From the NCBI GenBank assembly GCA_051294375.1, contig CM119267.1:1875448-1939447 (forward strand): a stretch of DNA of 64,000 bases, given 5' to 3'. The translations under genes were made by a program, and so were the position numbers. How positions within the stretch are numbered: the stretch's first letter is position 1; each line of letters opens with the position of its first letter. The stretch comes from Paraspadella gotoi. Taxonomy: Eukaryota; Chaetognatha. The notes under the pieces are model-generated. The model had not been told where the DNA came from. It saw only the letters and a list, made by a program, of their open reading frames with translations, and did not search any database. This document shows, piece after piece, positions 13,301-25,915 of the stretch.

Positions 13301-13644
13301 GAAATCTGCATCGAACTCGACTCCCGTCTACTGTCTCTCCTGTCCTAGTCCCTTTGCGTGTCTTGTCCGTCTCTTGATCTTACGATTCGGCATAAGGACG
13401 GCGGACCGGTCCCGTCCTCAACCTTAGCAAAATGTGTAAAATGATTCACCGAGGTAATTACTCGGTGTGGAAATTTGATGGATAAGATAGGAGAATTTGA
13501 ATGTATAGTTGTGGAATTGAAATTTTGTGTGGGGTAGGGAAGTGTGTGCAATTTAGAAGCTCACTGTGGATATAATTGTGAAACAGTTTAAAATAGTGGG
13601 GGAACAGAAACGAGAAAAAGAAAAATATAGGAGACTAGAATTTA

Positions 13645-13851
13645 CTAAGATGTCAAATTTAGAACACCACAGGCAGTGAAAGGGGGATTAACTCTGCCCA
13701 TACGACTGTGGTGATTGGGTGGGCGGATCCGAACTTGAAATGTATTTGGTCGGTAGAACAGAACCAGTGTGTGATTAATCTGGAAGCAGAGAAAATACTC
13801 AAGTTTACGTATTTGGGTCATATTGTGTCTTTGACACAGGACACTGAATGA
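13645..13851 (+). pseudogene. LINE-like reverse transcriptase fragment
   Basis: In one + frame ending with a stop at 13,849-13,851 there is a short reading segment whose core is K-F-T-Y-L-G-H-I-V-S (about 13,801-13,830), preceded by a stretch with N-L-E-A-E-K. This recalls the 'F-x-Y-L-G' motif after the palm domain in reverse transcriptases of non-LTR retrotransposons. Only about 65 residues can be read before frame breaks, and no endonuclease domain is visible. It is either a degraded LINE or a chance match. The family cannot be named from this fragment. Confidence 0.35.
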
Positions 13852-13859
13852 AGTACATA

Positions 13860-16800
13860 GAAAGAACATATCGCGCGCGCGGCGATCCTGGCCGCGAGGT
13901 GACCAGACTCGAGCTCAGACAGTGTGGTAGAAGAGGACAAAAAAAGGATTAGTTGGGGATAAGCATATGCTACCCAGAACTAATTGAGTTCAGACAATGG
14001 GTTGAAAGGAAAAATTAGGAAAGAAAGGAAAGAACAAAGGAAGAAGCGAAAGGAACCAAAGACCCAGGAACAAGCAGTAAGGAAGGAAGGATAGGCACAG
14101 CGAAGAAGGATAGGAAGAAGGCAAGGTAAATAGTGTAAGGAAGGGCAAGGTAAGGAATGGAAAGATACTAAGCGGCGAAAAAAAGCGTTAAGATATAATT
14201 TTCAGATTGCATAAACTCGCGAAAGAGACCTCGAGATGAATTATTATAGGAAGTAGAAATTTTGATTCGTCTGTTCTTTGGGGCAATTAGAGTTTTTTGA
14301 CCGCTAGTAGAAGGGATCACGGATTTATTCATCGACAATGTAGGTATTTGCCATAATGTCACACGATATGGCAAGCGGTATTTTGCCCGAAAACGTGGCA
14401 AATAATTAAATATTAATCAGAAATAATGAGGATATTCTGCCCGAAAAAAAGAATAACATATAATATTCAAAACTCACTCGCTTACATTTAATTAATTTAT
14501 GATCCCGTACTCGTTTACAAAAAATATGTAGTTGTGCAGCTCCTTTCGTGCAACGACTTCTTCACGACCTGTCTTTGTGACGTACATGCTATTCTCTCTG
14601 GATTGACACGATTCGTCTCTCGTTTTATTTTTCCCCGTTTAACTGGACAAAAATAAACCTTTTACATGATGCCAGTGAAAAAAGACTTTAGTACGTGCTG
14701 CGCTTCCGCTGATCACTACGAAAGAATAATTTTAAGGAACAACCTCGGAATGAGATTAATCCCCCGTTTTAAATAATTCGTTTTAATAGTAAACTGTACA
14801 AATCCTTTGCAACGTCGTACAATTTTGATGCGGTCCGAAGTTTTGAATATTCAAACAGACCTATTACCTAATCGTTTTAAACTCACGATGCAGTCAAAAT
14901 TTAAGACGACTCTCAATTACGAAACAGGTAGAGAGTGCCCAATAAAAAGGTGAAAAATAGGATTAAGGTGTCATACGTGGCACGACGAACCGCAGATAAG
15001 ACGAATCAGACTTACTGATATAACGACCGCACAGATAATTCTTAAACTGTATAATCGCTGGAATCAAAAGCTGTACTGGTGCCCGACAACGACAGTGAGA
15101 GTTCGTGGGGAGCCAGATCACGAGTGGCATTTGTTTGACCTCCAAACTTGTTTGTCTTCTCTGCTCTCTCGAACGTTATCCAATACACATGAAAACCATC
15201 TCTCCTTTCCTCCTACTCTCTCTCTCTCTCTCTCGTGTTCGGTGCTAAAAAAAACAACAACCACGATCTCAGCTTGATCGATAGCCGCATAGCGCGCACA
15301 CGATCGCACGACCCGCACCGACGCACGATCGATCTGGATTCATTTCTTTCCTCCCAAATTCTCGCTCCTCAAATTTTTCTTCTCGATTTTCTCAAGTCGT
15401 TTGCGGCCGTACGAACTGGAGACTGCGCGCGGGCCCGCCACCGCCCCCTCTTCGTATCTGCATCCCGGTCCGCGTCCGGTTGTTGGCAATCTGAGCTGTG
15501 AGACTTAGCTGACGACTCTGCAATGGTCCTAGCGGATAAAATCAACAATATAGCGTCTGCTCCGGTTCTTTAAATTCATTTTCAATATTCACTTCTATTT
15601 TTCGTCCAGCGATAAACAAAAATACTCTTCATCCAAAAAACACCAAAGATGCTTGTAGGAATATTCTTGGTATCACTCGGAACAACCTTTAGTTTATCGT
15701 ATACATTTCTACCGCAGCTCAATTCAGTTCTGAATATATTGTTTTTTGCTTAATTTCTTTCTTATCTGCTCTATAATATAACAAAAAAAATTTTTGTAGT
15801 CTTAGGTCTGCTCGGTGTTCTCCTTTCTGTTTTGTTTTTGAACTGGTTTCGGTATTGTTCATTATACTATTCTTCTATTTTTCCGCTGTCGCGCGGCGGA
15901 AAAAGAAAAAGAAAAGAAAAAGGGAAAAATATGTAAAAGAAGAGCGGAATGTTTTATTGTTCTCACCTTTAACACTGTGAGCTACAGGTGACTCAGACGA
16001 CTGTGATCCGGAAAGGGCGACGAGAATGCACTGGCGGAAAATATCGAACTTCGTCGAGACTCCGCATACCCTCTGATCCGAGTGGTTATCTCTGCTTACA
16101 ACTTCCTTCAGACGTACGAGTGTATGATCATAACACAGGAATCAGCTACTGTCATCCACATTAAGAGAAACTCTCACATGCATAATCGAAAACCACTTTC
16201 ACTTTTCGAGCGAGAGAATTCAAGTAAATTGAAATTCATGTGATTACATGTGATTCGTTTGAAGAGAGAAGACGAGAGAGCAGCAGATAGAGAGAAGCAT
16301 GAATCAGAGAATCAAGCGCAATCGAAGAAGGAGATCAGTCGCCAGAGAAGAAGGGAGAGAAAGACATAAATTAGAATCGAACGATCAAAGAACTTCGCAA
16401 CGTGTCAACGAAGGGCACGAGTAGACGACAGATCGTACAGTGACATGACAGTGAGGAGAGACGAGAGAGAGAGAGACCAAAGACACAGCAGTGACAGAGC
16501 GATTTCTTCTCATTCAATACGAGGGCAGCGAAGATTATCTTCTTGTGTGCGTCACCGTCAATAAGAAATAGCAATGATGCTAGCATCCTCTTTGCGAAGA
16601 GAGAGAGAAAGAGGACTGAGATGAGAAGAGGAAGGAAGAGAGAGGAAAGAGGAGAGAGAGAGGAGAGAGAAGAGAGTGAAAGAGAGATAGAGCAGCAGGA
16701 GAGAGATCGAGAACGAGGAGACGAGAGAGCAGACATGATGAGAACGATCGAGAGTGTTAGACGGATCGAGAGAGTGAGAGCGGGGGGGTGGCCATTGGGA

Positions 16801-17200
16801 TGAGAGAGGAGCGAGAGAGAACGAAAGCAGAGACCCATCGAGAGAGAGAATGAGAAGATAGGTGCATAATCTAAGCATATTGGGCTGCGTCTGGACTTTT
16901 TCCTTTTTTCTGTTTTATTTTCTTTTCTTTTCGTCCTTTCCTTTTAAGAGAGCCTTCAAGGTATTTATTTTAATTTCCGCGAAAGATGTTTATTCCCACA
17001 TTGAACAACTGTGTACATGAATAAGGCTAGTCATGTTTTGTGTGTAATGTCGAAACATTTTTCATCATGTTTATTAATATTATTAGCTTGTAAATTTGAA
17101 TTTCTTTTATTACTTTCATTTAAAAAAAAAAGCCAAAAAATTATGACGGAAAAAAAAAGAGAAAAAAAGAAAAATAAGAAAAAAAGATTTTTTGACTTTT
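13860..17200. other. No gene seen; purine-rich tracts
   Basis: AT-rich sequence with GA-rich stretches at about 14,000-14,160 and 16,260-16,850. Arg-Glu and Ser-Leu frames at 16,371-16,878 are microsatellite products. A GC-richer patch with CG dinucleotides at about 15,290-15,500 could be a promoter or 5' exon but has no supporting homology. Confidence 0.5.
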
Positions 17201-17204
17201 TTAC

Positions 17205-17363
17205 AGGAATAAGTTTGATTGTTTGTGACTAAGATTTATTTATTTCAGTTTAGAAACGGACATGTTTCGGCTTTGATCACAAGCCTTCATCAGCGTTGAC
17301 AGATTTGTCCGTTTCTAAACTGAAATAAATAAATCGTTGTCACAAACAATCAAACTTATTCCT
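17205..17363. mobile_element. Foldback element with near-perfect inverted arms
   Basis: The outer arms (AGGAATAAGTTTGATTGTTT at 17,205 and its complement ending at 17,363) and inner arms (TTTCAGTTTAGAAACGGAC ending at 17,261 and its complement starting at 17,307) form a long hairpin. A roughly 45-base loop remains. The loop and inner arm carry a hammerhead-ribozyme-like core on the minus strand. The architecture suggests a non-autonomous element, possibly related to Penelope-like elements or retrozymes, but no protein is encoded and the flanks show no clear target-site duplication. Confidence 0.75.
17258..17297 (-). ncRNA. Candidate hammerhead ribozyme
   Basis: Read on the minus strand: AACG, then the core box CTGATGA (17,293-17,287), an extra A, a five-base-pair stem GGCTT/AAGCC with a 7-nt loop, then GAAAC (17,268-17,264). 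ATGTC follows, with predicted cleavage after the C at 17,259, then CGTT which pairs with AACG as stem I. Order and both conserved boxes match a type I hammerhead with a minimal stem III, as described for Penelope-like elements. The bulged A next to stem II is a defect that may lower activity. Cleavage is inferred, not shown. Confidence 0.55.
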
Positions 17364-17429
17364 GCAAATTCCTAAAGCAACGAAACGAAAGGATTACGCA
17401 ATAATGACATTTTTACAAAAATCGTCATC

Positions 17430-18727
17430 GTTTGTCACTTTTTTTGTCTTTTCCCTTTAAATGTTTTCTACGACTTAAAAGTTAAGAAAAAATTTATTAT
17501 TTTCCTCACTTTAATCTCTTTTAAAGAAAAAAAACATTGCTCATAATTAATAATAATGCATTGTAATATACATGAGAAAATCTTACCCAACCCTACTCTC
17601 TTTACTTTACCCAATGCGCTTTGGAAATGAGAGTTCAAAAACCAAGCGCCAATTTTTTTTCTTTTTTTTTTTCTTTCTTTTTTTTTTTTATTCCCTCTGT
17701 TATCATGAATTCGTGTTTCTTGAACTTTTCATGTTTTATAAAACCAGAAATGAAGTCTGTTTGTACTAGTTTCGATTCTGCATAACGAAAATCTATCATT
17801 TTCCCCCAAAAAGGAATAATAAAAAAAATTCAAAATGAATTTAATTCTTAATTTTATTCTTTTTGTGAGGTTCAGTCAGTTATATCCAGGACGCTTCAAT
17901 TCATATTCGCTACAAATGTGCAAGTAAAGATAATGCTGGAGAAAATATGCGTTAAAAATGCCGTTTTGCGTCAAAGACTAAATGCCCCCAAGGTTCAAAG
18001 GCGATGGGTCAGTTCAAAGTCAAAATAGGTCACAATCTAATTGGAAGAAGTTTCCCCACAGGGGGCAGGAGGTGAGAAAGACAGTTTTCAAACAGACAAT
18101 AAAAATTTGGAAGATATTTCCGTTGAAACAAGTTCTGTGAGCCTCAGAGACTAAAATTATTTTCATTTAATATTTGCGCTTTAAAGGAAGACAGAATTAA
18201 AAAAAAGAGAGAGGATTTTTTTTGTTTTCTTCTGCTCACCGTCAGTTTTCTCCTTGTTTTCTTTTTGTTNNNNNNNNNNNNNNNNNNNNNNNNNCTTCAA
18301 GTAACTATACAGCCGTTTATCGTGAATAAATATATTATTCCTCCATGTCTATTATCTTCTCTGGTTTTCCAAAGACGAGGAATCCGATTTTCAGCTTTCA
18401 GTCAAAAATCCACTGCAAAATCATTGGAACCTTAAACCTAAACTAATAAAATACTTGATTTACTACAGAGTTAGGAAAGTCTATTGATCTGACTCCAAGA
18501 AGTAGTCCACTGTTATACTCCCAAGTGAGAGTCTACTTCCTCTGATTAAAAAACCGATAAACACAGAAAAAAAAAAGAAATTTTCGGTTTTTAATAATGT
18601 TTTTTCTTCAAAAAAAGTGAGTCGGTTTAGATTCTTGCAACTACCAGCGCAAGATTTACGTTTAACAACTGAATTCTCTTCCTTCAAGAAACATGGTCTT
18701 CATCACAATCGCTTTTGAATCGAAAAT

Positions 18728-18794
<67 letters not shown>

Positions 18795-21700
18795 GGCGTC
18801 CCTCTTTCGTGTAAATCTTCCTTTCCAGCCACGGCTGGGCCAGTTGGGTTCCCCCGAGTTAGAGGAGGGATTGAGAGACAGGAGAGCCGAGAGAGAGAGA
18901 GGAAGAGGAGAAAGAGAGAGATAAACGACCAGACGGAGTGAAGCGAGAGAGAGAGGAAGAGAGTGGACAGACATAGAGACGATCGTACCGAGACGACGAG
19001 GAGAGAGTATGAAGGAGGACAGAGGAGAAGAAAGGAGGAGGAAATTGGAAATTATGCCAAAAGACATGAAGGTTATTCTTTCTTAGTTTTTGGATGAGTA
19101 TTTTGGCGAGGGCAAGACGATTCTGTATTCAAGGAGCAAAACAAAAACCTGACTTGTTGATGAGTGCGAGGATGGAAGATTTGATTGGAGAGCTATAAAA
19201 AACGAGTGCAAAAAATTATGGCAAAAGATATTAAGAGTTGAAAGAGGAGAAATCAACAAAATTCGCTGAGAGTCGACAGAGCAGAGAGAGCCGAACGGAG
19301 CGAGAGAGAGGAAGCAGGGACAAATAAATACACTAACTTAAATCATGTCTTCTTTCTCTACTTTCGAATCAACCTACCAATAAATTCTCAACCAACCTTT
19401 TCCGTTCTCTTCTCCTCAATCAACTCAATCAATCAATTCAATCAATCAATCCACCTCCAATCAGATCAATCACATCAAAATCAATTCACTATCCAATCCA
19501 CCGCCCCTTCACTCATATCGCCTAACTCATTTAATTTCTCTTAAAATCTCCGGCGCTCTTCATTTTTTATCGGCTTTTTCTTGTTTTTTCTTTCTCTCCC
19601 TCAGTTTCTCCTTTGTTTTAGTTTTCTCATCTTTAATTTCTTCTACTATGTGTTTTTATTTCTCTCTCAATCTTTTCCTCTTTTTTTTCCTGTTATTTAA
19701 CATGAAAATTTTTGAGCTGGTACCTCCGCACCTAACGTCGAAATGATTGCAATCAAAACACAATAGAATTAATTGAGTTCCACATTAGTCATTTTAGGCA
19801 TCGGGATAGGAATTGAATGAGCGAAGCCCCGCCGCGTCGGCAATCCGGCCTTCGACTGTCGATTGGTCCGATGAAAGCGAATTCTTTCTACGTGCTGATT
19901 CGTCCATCCATCCACCCGCCCGACCTTGAGCCTTCCTCCGAGACACCTGCTCCGACGCCCGATTGGTTTTCGAGTGATTAGCCGACTTGAAAAGAATCCG
20001 AGAAAATTCCAATTTATCTCCTAACCACCACCCCAAAAAAATAAGGAATCGAGGGACAGAATCCTTAAAACAAAAACCAAGACAGTAAGAGAAGAAAAAA
20101 CCTAACTGGAATCCTAATAGCTTGTAACAACTACCAAAACTTAATCTCCAGTTTATCGTAAGACAAATCAGAAGATTAATATGTTCGCCAGTTTGAGTGA
20201 GGTAAAATGTCGGGAGTGAATGCCTGAAAAATAAAACGGTGCACCCTCTCGTACAAGCGCCCACATCGCTTGGAGTACAAAAATAATCTTTGCCTCTTAT
20301 CATTTGTTCACAGGTCATTTGGCCAATTTCGGGCGGCGGTTGAGAAACGTTTGGGCGCGGTTCGGAAGAGACAGAGATGCCTTCATAAAAATTGGGAATG
20401 ATTGGATTATCCTGTGTGAGTTCGTCGGGATCCATGGAATCATCTCGAAATCTCATGGGGTCACTCAGATTCCATTTTCGTCCTTGGCATCGATTTTCGT
20501 CGGACTCTGTATTATTTTTGAGGGTTTAAAATATACAGAAGCTTAGAATAACAAAAAGAAGAAAAATCTGAAAAAATTAATTATTTTATATTCGGAAAAT
20601 CTTAAGTATAATGTGTGATTTACTTCTTAACGAACCAAATTGTTTGTATTCAGCACTAGTAAAATATTGGAGTAGCACGAAATCATAATTCATAAATTGA
20701 TAAAATAATCTTTATTACCGGAATTAGCGAAAAAACTTAGGCTACATTTTCTTAAAAAGAAAAGTTTAATTTTTAAAAAAATACCTTGTTAGTGTCTTGT
20801 TTTGAAATAGGTGAGTTATACTTGATTTTTTTTTTATTCATAAGATTTGTGCCAAATAGATAATAATATTATTAAGCCGAGTAGTGAAATTGTTTTAACA
20901 TACGAAAGATTTCTAATAATGATTCAAAGGTGTATGCACGACAACATACATTCCAGTGACATCAAACTTACATGTTCGTAACAAAAAAAAATTCATTATT
21001 GCTATTTTATGTCTTTTTATTTAATTCTCATTCGCAGCTAGGCCCTTACAATTCAAATACAGAATTATGTTGTACTATTCCTTAAAAATCGAAAATTTTA
21101 AATAGGCTTTTATCGTTAATTTTAAAATTTTTTGATTGCAGATTTGAATTCCTGTCAAAAGTTGGCTACACAGAAAATAATAAATCTTTATTTATTTTTT
21201 TTTTTGTACCGTTACTGTTGGTTTCAAAAATTCTTTCTCTTGTTGGATCATTAGGTAAAATTAAAAAAAAAAACTATATTTCCAACCTATACTAAAACTG
21301 TTGTCAATTTTTCAGCTTAAGATTTTAGATAGCTTTTTATTCCTTCTTAATTTGTGAATCCCTACTATATGAAGGTTACATAGCTCTTTTCAAAAAAGGT
21401 CTACTACGCTCTTATATTTTCTTTTATTCCTGCAACCTTTTCTCGCTTTCTCGCTTTTAATTGCTCATCTCTCGAATCCTAAATCCCGTGCCGTGCCAAA
21501 AAATAATCCCATTCTTTAAAAACGAACTGTTTTCTTTTGACTCATACTCTTCTCGTTTCAGATCCACATCTTAGTGGTATTCTGGCTCTGCTCTTCCTAG
21601 ACATCATCGACATCCTGTAGTTATATTTCTCTCTCTCTTACTTACTCCGTAATCATACTACTATTGTGCTCTCTCTCTGCTTGTCTCTCTCTCCTAGCGA

Positions 21701-22300
21701 CAATCCTCATCTCTTCGTGTTCTTATCATAGGCCGTAAATTTTGAAAAATTATTAATAAGTTTTATATATCACACTATTTGTTTTCTTTTTTAGATTTTA
21801 TAATTGTCTCTGTTCTTTATCCTTTTTTCTCTAGAATTGTCTATATCTATTTTAATATATTTTTTAAGTTATAGATTTAGATATTTTCTATCTACTCACA
21901 AAGTCAAAGTTTCTGTGTACTGTTATATCTCATTTTAAAAGAGACGAAAACATTAAACTCAAAATGTGGAGAATCGAATGGAACCGAAATGGAATCAAGT
22001 AGGAAAATTCTACCCACCTTGTGCTCTGATTACGCACTCTCACTGATACAAATGTGATGTAATGCGTCATATAAAAAGAAGCGAGTAGGAAATTTTTTGT
22101 TTAAAGTAAGTGTCATTCTGCTAATGCGTCGAAGATCAGGGATCTGCGTCAGTACTCGATCTTATCTACTCACTCTGTCACTCGTGTTACTTTCTCTCCT
22201 TTACTTGTTCTTGTTTCTTTTTGAGAAAACTCAATACTAATGAAAGTCAACTTATCTACCTTGATTTTTATTCTTATTTTCTTTAACTCGATTCCTAATG
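17430..22300 (+). repeat. Long direct repeat, copy B
   Basis: Second copy of the 4,970-9,900 locus, offset by about 12 kb, in the same orientation. It differs from copy A by many small indels and contains a 25-N gap at 18,270-18,294 and a CT microsatellite at 18,732-18,790. A 220-codon minus-strand frame at 19,794-20,456 lies over it but has no recognisable domain and is broken in the sister copies, so it is not called as a gene. Confidence 0.7.
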
Positions 22301-22439
22301 AAAAAAGATTTACGGGCACAAATGAAATATCGAATTATAACCATAATCATCCAGAATAAGAAAAGTATATATCATTACTCCTCCAGTGAATTAGGAATAC
22401 CTGAAACCAGCTAAACATATTGAGACCTTGAGACTCTTC

Positions 22440-23460
22440 TCTCTCATCTTTTCCTCTTTTTTTTCCTGTTATTTTAAATGAATTTTTGCGTCGAAATCTC
22501 GAGAGAAAAGAAAATTGAGATGAGATGAATGGAAGCCGCCGTCGCTCGACGCCGATTGGTCCGATGAGCGAATTCTTTTCTCGATGCTGATTGGTCCAAT
22601 CGACGCCGCCTCCTCTCGACGCTCGACGCCGATTGGTCGAGAATCCTTTCTCCCCCCCAAAAAAATAAGGAATCGAGGGGAATCTAAACAAACAAGATGA
22701 TCGAAAGGTAAACAAACAAACTATAGAAATGATAATTTAAGAAAGTGGAAAAGGAAATGCTGAAAAAAAGGTGACTTTTAGAAGGCGGCTGGGGGGTTGA
22801 GAAAGTTTGGGGTCTGGAAGAGACAGAGATGCTAAAGGGGATGGGATCTTGAGATTCGTCGGGTCCATGGATCATCTCGAAATTCTCTCGGGGCGTCGGA
22901 CCTGATTTTTTGGGGGTTGAAAAAACAGAAGCAAAAAAATCTGAAAAATTAATTATTTTATATTCGGAAAAATCTTTAAGTATAATGTGTTTACTTTCTT
23001 TAAGAACAAATTGTTGTATTCAGCACGTAAAATATGGCATACACACAATCATAATTCATAAATTGAAATAATATTACAATACAAAACTTGCTTTTACAGA
23101 AAGGTTTATCTGTTTTGAAAAGTTATTCGATTTAGATTTTCATGTATATATCTCATTAAAAGAGAAACATAAACTCAAAATATGGAATCGAATGGAACAG
23201 AAATGGAATCAAGCTCTCTCTTTGGTCGAGACCCGAATGAAATCGGCTAATAGGCGGATGGGTTTCCATCCGCTAGGAAATTCTACCCACTTTTCTGATC
23301 CACTTGTATTGTATAAATAGCAGTAGATTTTGTATAGGATTATTCTGTCTAATGGTCAGCGACCAGTCTCTCTCTCTCTCTCACTCTTTCTCTTTCTCTC
23401 TCTCTTTACTTGTTTTTGTTCTTCTTCTTCCTCATCATAAAAGTCAACTTTTTTCTTTTT
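22440..23460 (+). repeat. Direct repeat, copy C (clean)
   Basis: About 1 kb matching 8,030-9,800 (copy A), 19,690-22,260 (copy B) and 26,940-28,005 (copy D). Shared landmarks are CCTGTTATTTTAAATGA at the start, three close GATTGGTC motifs, TAAGGAATCGAGGGG and a CT microsatellite near the end. This is the least noisy version and the best reference for the repeat. No gene is seen. Confidence 0.75.
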
Positions 23461-23934
23461 TTTGTGGGAGATGAGGAGGGAGAGAAGAGAGAGAGACAGA
23501 GAGAGACGAGAAAAGAGAGAGAGAGATGAATGAGAGAGAGAGAGGAAAAGAAGAGACAGAGAGAGAGGAAAGAGAGATTTAGATAGAGATGAGAAAGAGA
23601 GAGAGAGAGAGAGGAGAGAGAGAGATGAGAGAGCGAGACAACCATCGATTGAACTCAATGTAATCATTTAATGAACATTCACTTGGACGTGATAAACATT
23701 CATAAACCACCGTTTTATTTCGAATAATGAGACAGCGAAACCCTCGTTTCGTTTAACTTGTCTTGCCTTACTTTTCGTCGTCATTTATCGTCGTATATGT
23801 CGTCGTCATCTTAATCTAATTTCACAATTTTAATGACTTTAATGATTCATTATGAATTAACATCATTCAAAACTTAATTAAAAACATTTTTTTTTTTGTT
23901 CAAAATATTTTTTTAATTGTTTTTGTGACTTCTT

Positions 23935-24000
23935 TTATTCTTTCTTTCTTTCTTTCTTTCCTTTCTTTCTTCTTTTCTCTTTCTTTCTCTTTTCTTTTTT

Positions 24001-24032
<32 letters not shown>

Positions 24033-24056
24033 GTCTTTCTTCTTTTTCATTCTTTC
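23935..24056 (+). repeat. (CTTT)n microsatellite
   Basis: Interrupted CTTT/TTTC tract, mirrored as GAAA at about 30,558-30,677 in the right inverted arm. It produces an artefactual Ser/Phe frame. Confidence 0.9.
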
Positions 24057-24130
24057 TTTCTTTCCATCTCTCATTTTCCCCTCAGACTTTCTCAGTATTC
24101 CAGATCCAACGTTTTTGAGAATTTTTGCTC

Positions 24131-24161
<31 letters not shown>

Positions 24162-24595
24162 GAAATATTTTGGATTAAGTTTCACAAAAATTTTCACACC
24201 GAAAATAATGTAGGAGTAAAATTTGCTGGAAGGAAACTGGAACGCAAGATGTAGAAAGTAACCGTGCAGTGTTTATTGTGAATTGGATAAATGGAAGGAA
24301 AGGTGAGGATGGGTAGGAGACTGACTGTGAGACCACTTGTACTGTTGGCTGAGTCAAGCTCAGTCTAGTAAAAGCGTGAATGTGAAAAAATTTCAGTCAA
24401 AATTCAATAAAGAAAAAAAAAAACGGAGCTAAATCGTTTCTCTCGCCATCGAGACGTCGTCGTCGTCGTCGGTCGTCGTCGTACTCTTAGTGCGACGCCT
24501 CCTCCATCTTCCTCAACTTTCGTCGCCATGACAACCCAATTTGCGAACCTCGTCTGGGCGCCGTTCTCTTTAAAAGAGGGAAGAAAGATAGTAGG

Positions 24596-24985
24596 AAGGA
24601 AAGGAACAGAGAGGGGAAGGAAGGAAGGAGGAAAGGAGAGAGGGAAGAGAAGGAAGGGAGGAAGGAAAGAGAGGAGGAAGGAAAGGGAAGGGAGGGAAAG
24701 GAAAGACGAGGGGAAAGAAGGAAGGGAGGAAAAGGAAAAGAGAGGAGGAAGCGAAGGAAGGGAGGAAAGGAAGACGAGGGGAAAGAAGGAAGGTGAGGAA
24801 AGGAAGAGAGGAGGAAAAAGGAGCAGGGAGGAAGAAAGAGAGGAGGAAAAGAGGAAGGGAGGAAAGGAAAGGGGAAAAGAGGGGGAAAGAAGGAAGGGAG
24901 GAAAAGAAAGAGAGGAGGAAAGGAAGATGGAAGGAAAGCGAAATAGAGGGAAGGAAGGAAGGAGGAAAGGAATGGAAAAGCAGAA
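24596..24985 (+). repeat. GGAA/GAGG-rich purine tract
   Basis: About 390 bases of strict purine run built from GGAAGGAAAG and AGGAGGAA variants, mirrored at about 29,700-30,060. Open frames on both strands (Glu/Gly/Arg or Pro/Phe/Ser) come from this composition. Long polypurine runs of this sort can form triplex DNA. Confidence 0.85.
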
Positions 24986-25194
24986 AGAAACAAGGAAATG
25001 TTTTCAATTTGTAAAATAAAACTATAAATACGATCCGTCATCTAATTTTAAGATGAACCATTTCGTTTCTCTCTATTCTCTCTCTCTCTCTTTTTTGATC
25101 AAGACAACGGATGATCGGACTTAATCCCATGGGGATTTCTTCTTGCTTAAAGTACCATAAGCGATGCGTGAACAAATCGTCCACCTCTCTCTCG

Positions 25195-25247
<53 letters not shown>

Positions 25248-25299
25248 TCTCTCTCTCCTCTCCTGCTTTCCCGTAACCATCCCCGAAAACGATAGCTCC

Positions 25300-25915
25300 C
25301 TCTGATTGGTCAGGCCCTCGCTTTTCCTCGCTTCTGATTGCCGACAAAAAAAAAAGATAAAAAACGCTCTTAGGTTTAGGATTCTCGTGAGGACGACCAG
25401 ATATACGCGTTAGTCTGTCGGAAGGTCCGTGTTCTGTCGTCCGTTTTCGGTCCGTCTCTCAGTCGGTTAAATGTGTCTGTCGGTTGGGTCGGCTGGTGGT
25501 TTTCGGTCGGTCCGTCTGTATGTGTATATGTTTGTGGTTTTTGTTCTTTTCTCTTCTCCCTACAAACGCTGATGAGCGGAATTTATTGCCAGAGAGCGTC
25601 ACCTCAACTCAGTAATAAATATCGACTTCTTGACCTGACCAATCATCAAATCGTTGAGTCTTAATTAACAAATCAATACTGAGCATCTTGACCATCTGAT
25701 TGACCAAATCAGCGGAATCTCGTCAACGTCTTAATTCGAGTCGACGGAAAGTCGTCTAAATCGTCGTCGTAGTCAGTCGTCGATCGTCACGGCAGTCTGA
25801 TTGGTCGATGGATGGTATTTCGTCGAAATCTATTATTGGCTAATCGGTGGTTCATCGTCAGAATCTAATTGGCGGATTTATTGACTTCATTGACTCTCTC
25901 ATTGGCCTGATCTCT
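25300..25915 (+). promoter_or_regulatory. Cluster of inverted CCAAT (ATTGG) boxes
   Basis: At least six ATTGG/CCAAT motifs occur in about 600 bases (near 25,305, 25,639, 25,799, 25,835, 25,868 and 25,902), plus near matches. They lie downstream of a stretch rich in GTCGGT/GTCCGT. NF-Y binds CCAAT pairs, so this could be a promoter or enhancer. The same motif is repeated in copies A, C and D (for example 22,553, 22,589 and 22,631). No transcript can be assigned, so function is inference. Confidence 0.35.

Noticed and set aside
19794-20456. 220-codon minus-strand frame in copy B of the repeat
   Set aside because: Not open in copies A, C or D and without any recognisable domain.
24487-25041. 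184-codon Ser/Phe/Pro frame and its opposite Glu/Gly/Lys frame
   Set aside because: Both strands are open because of the purine tract; the sister copy at 29,645-30,133 differs by frameshifts.
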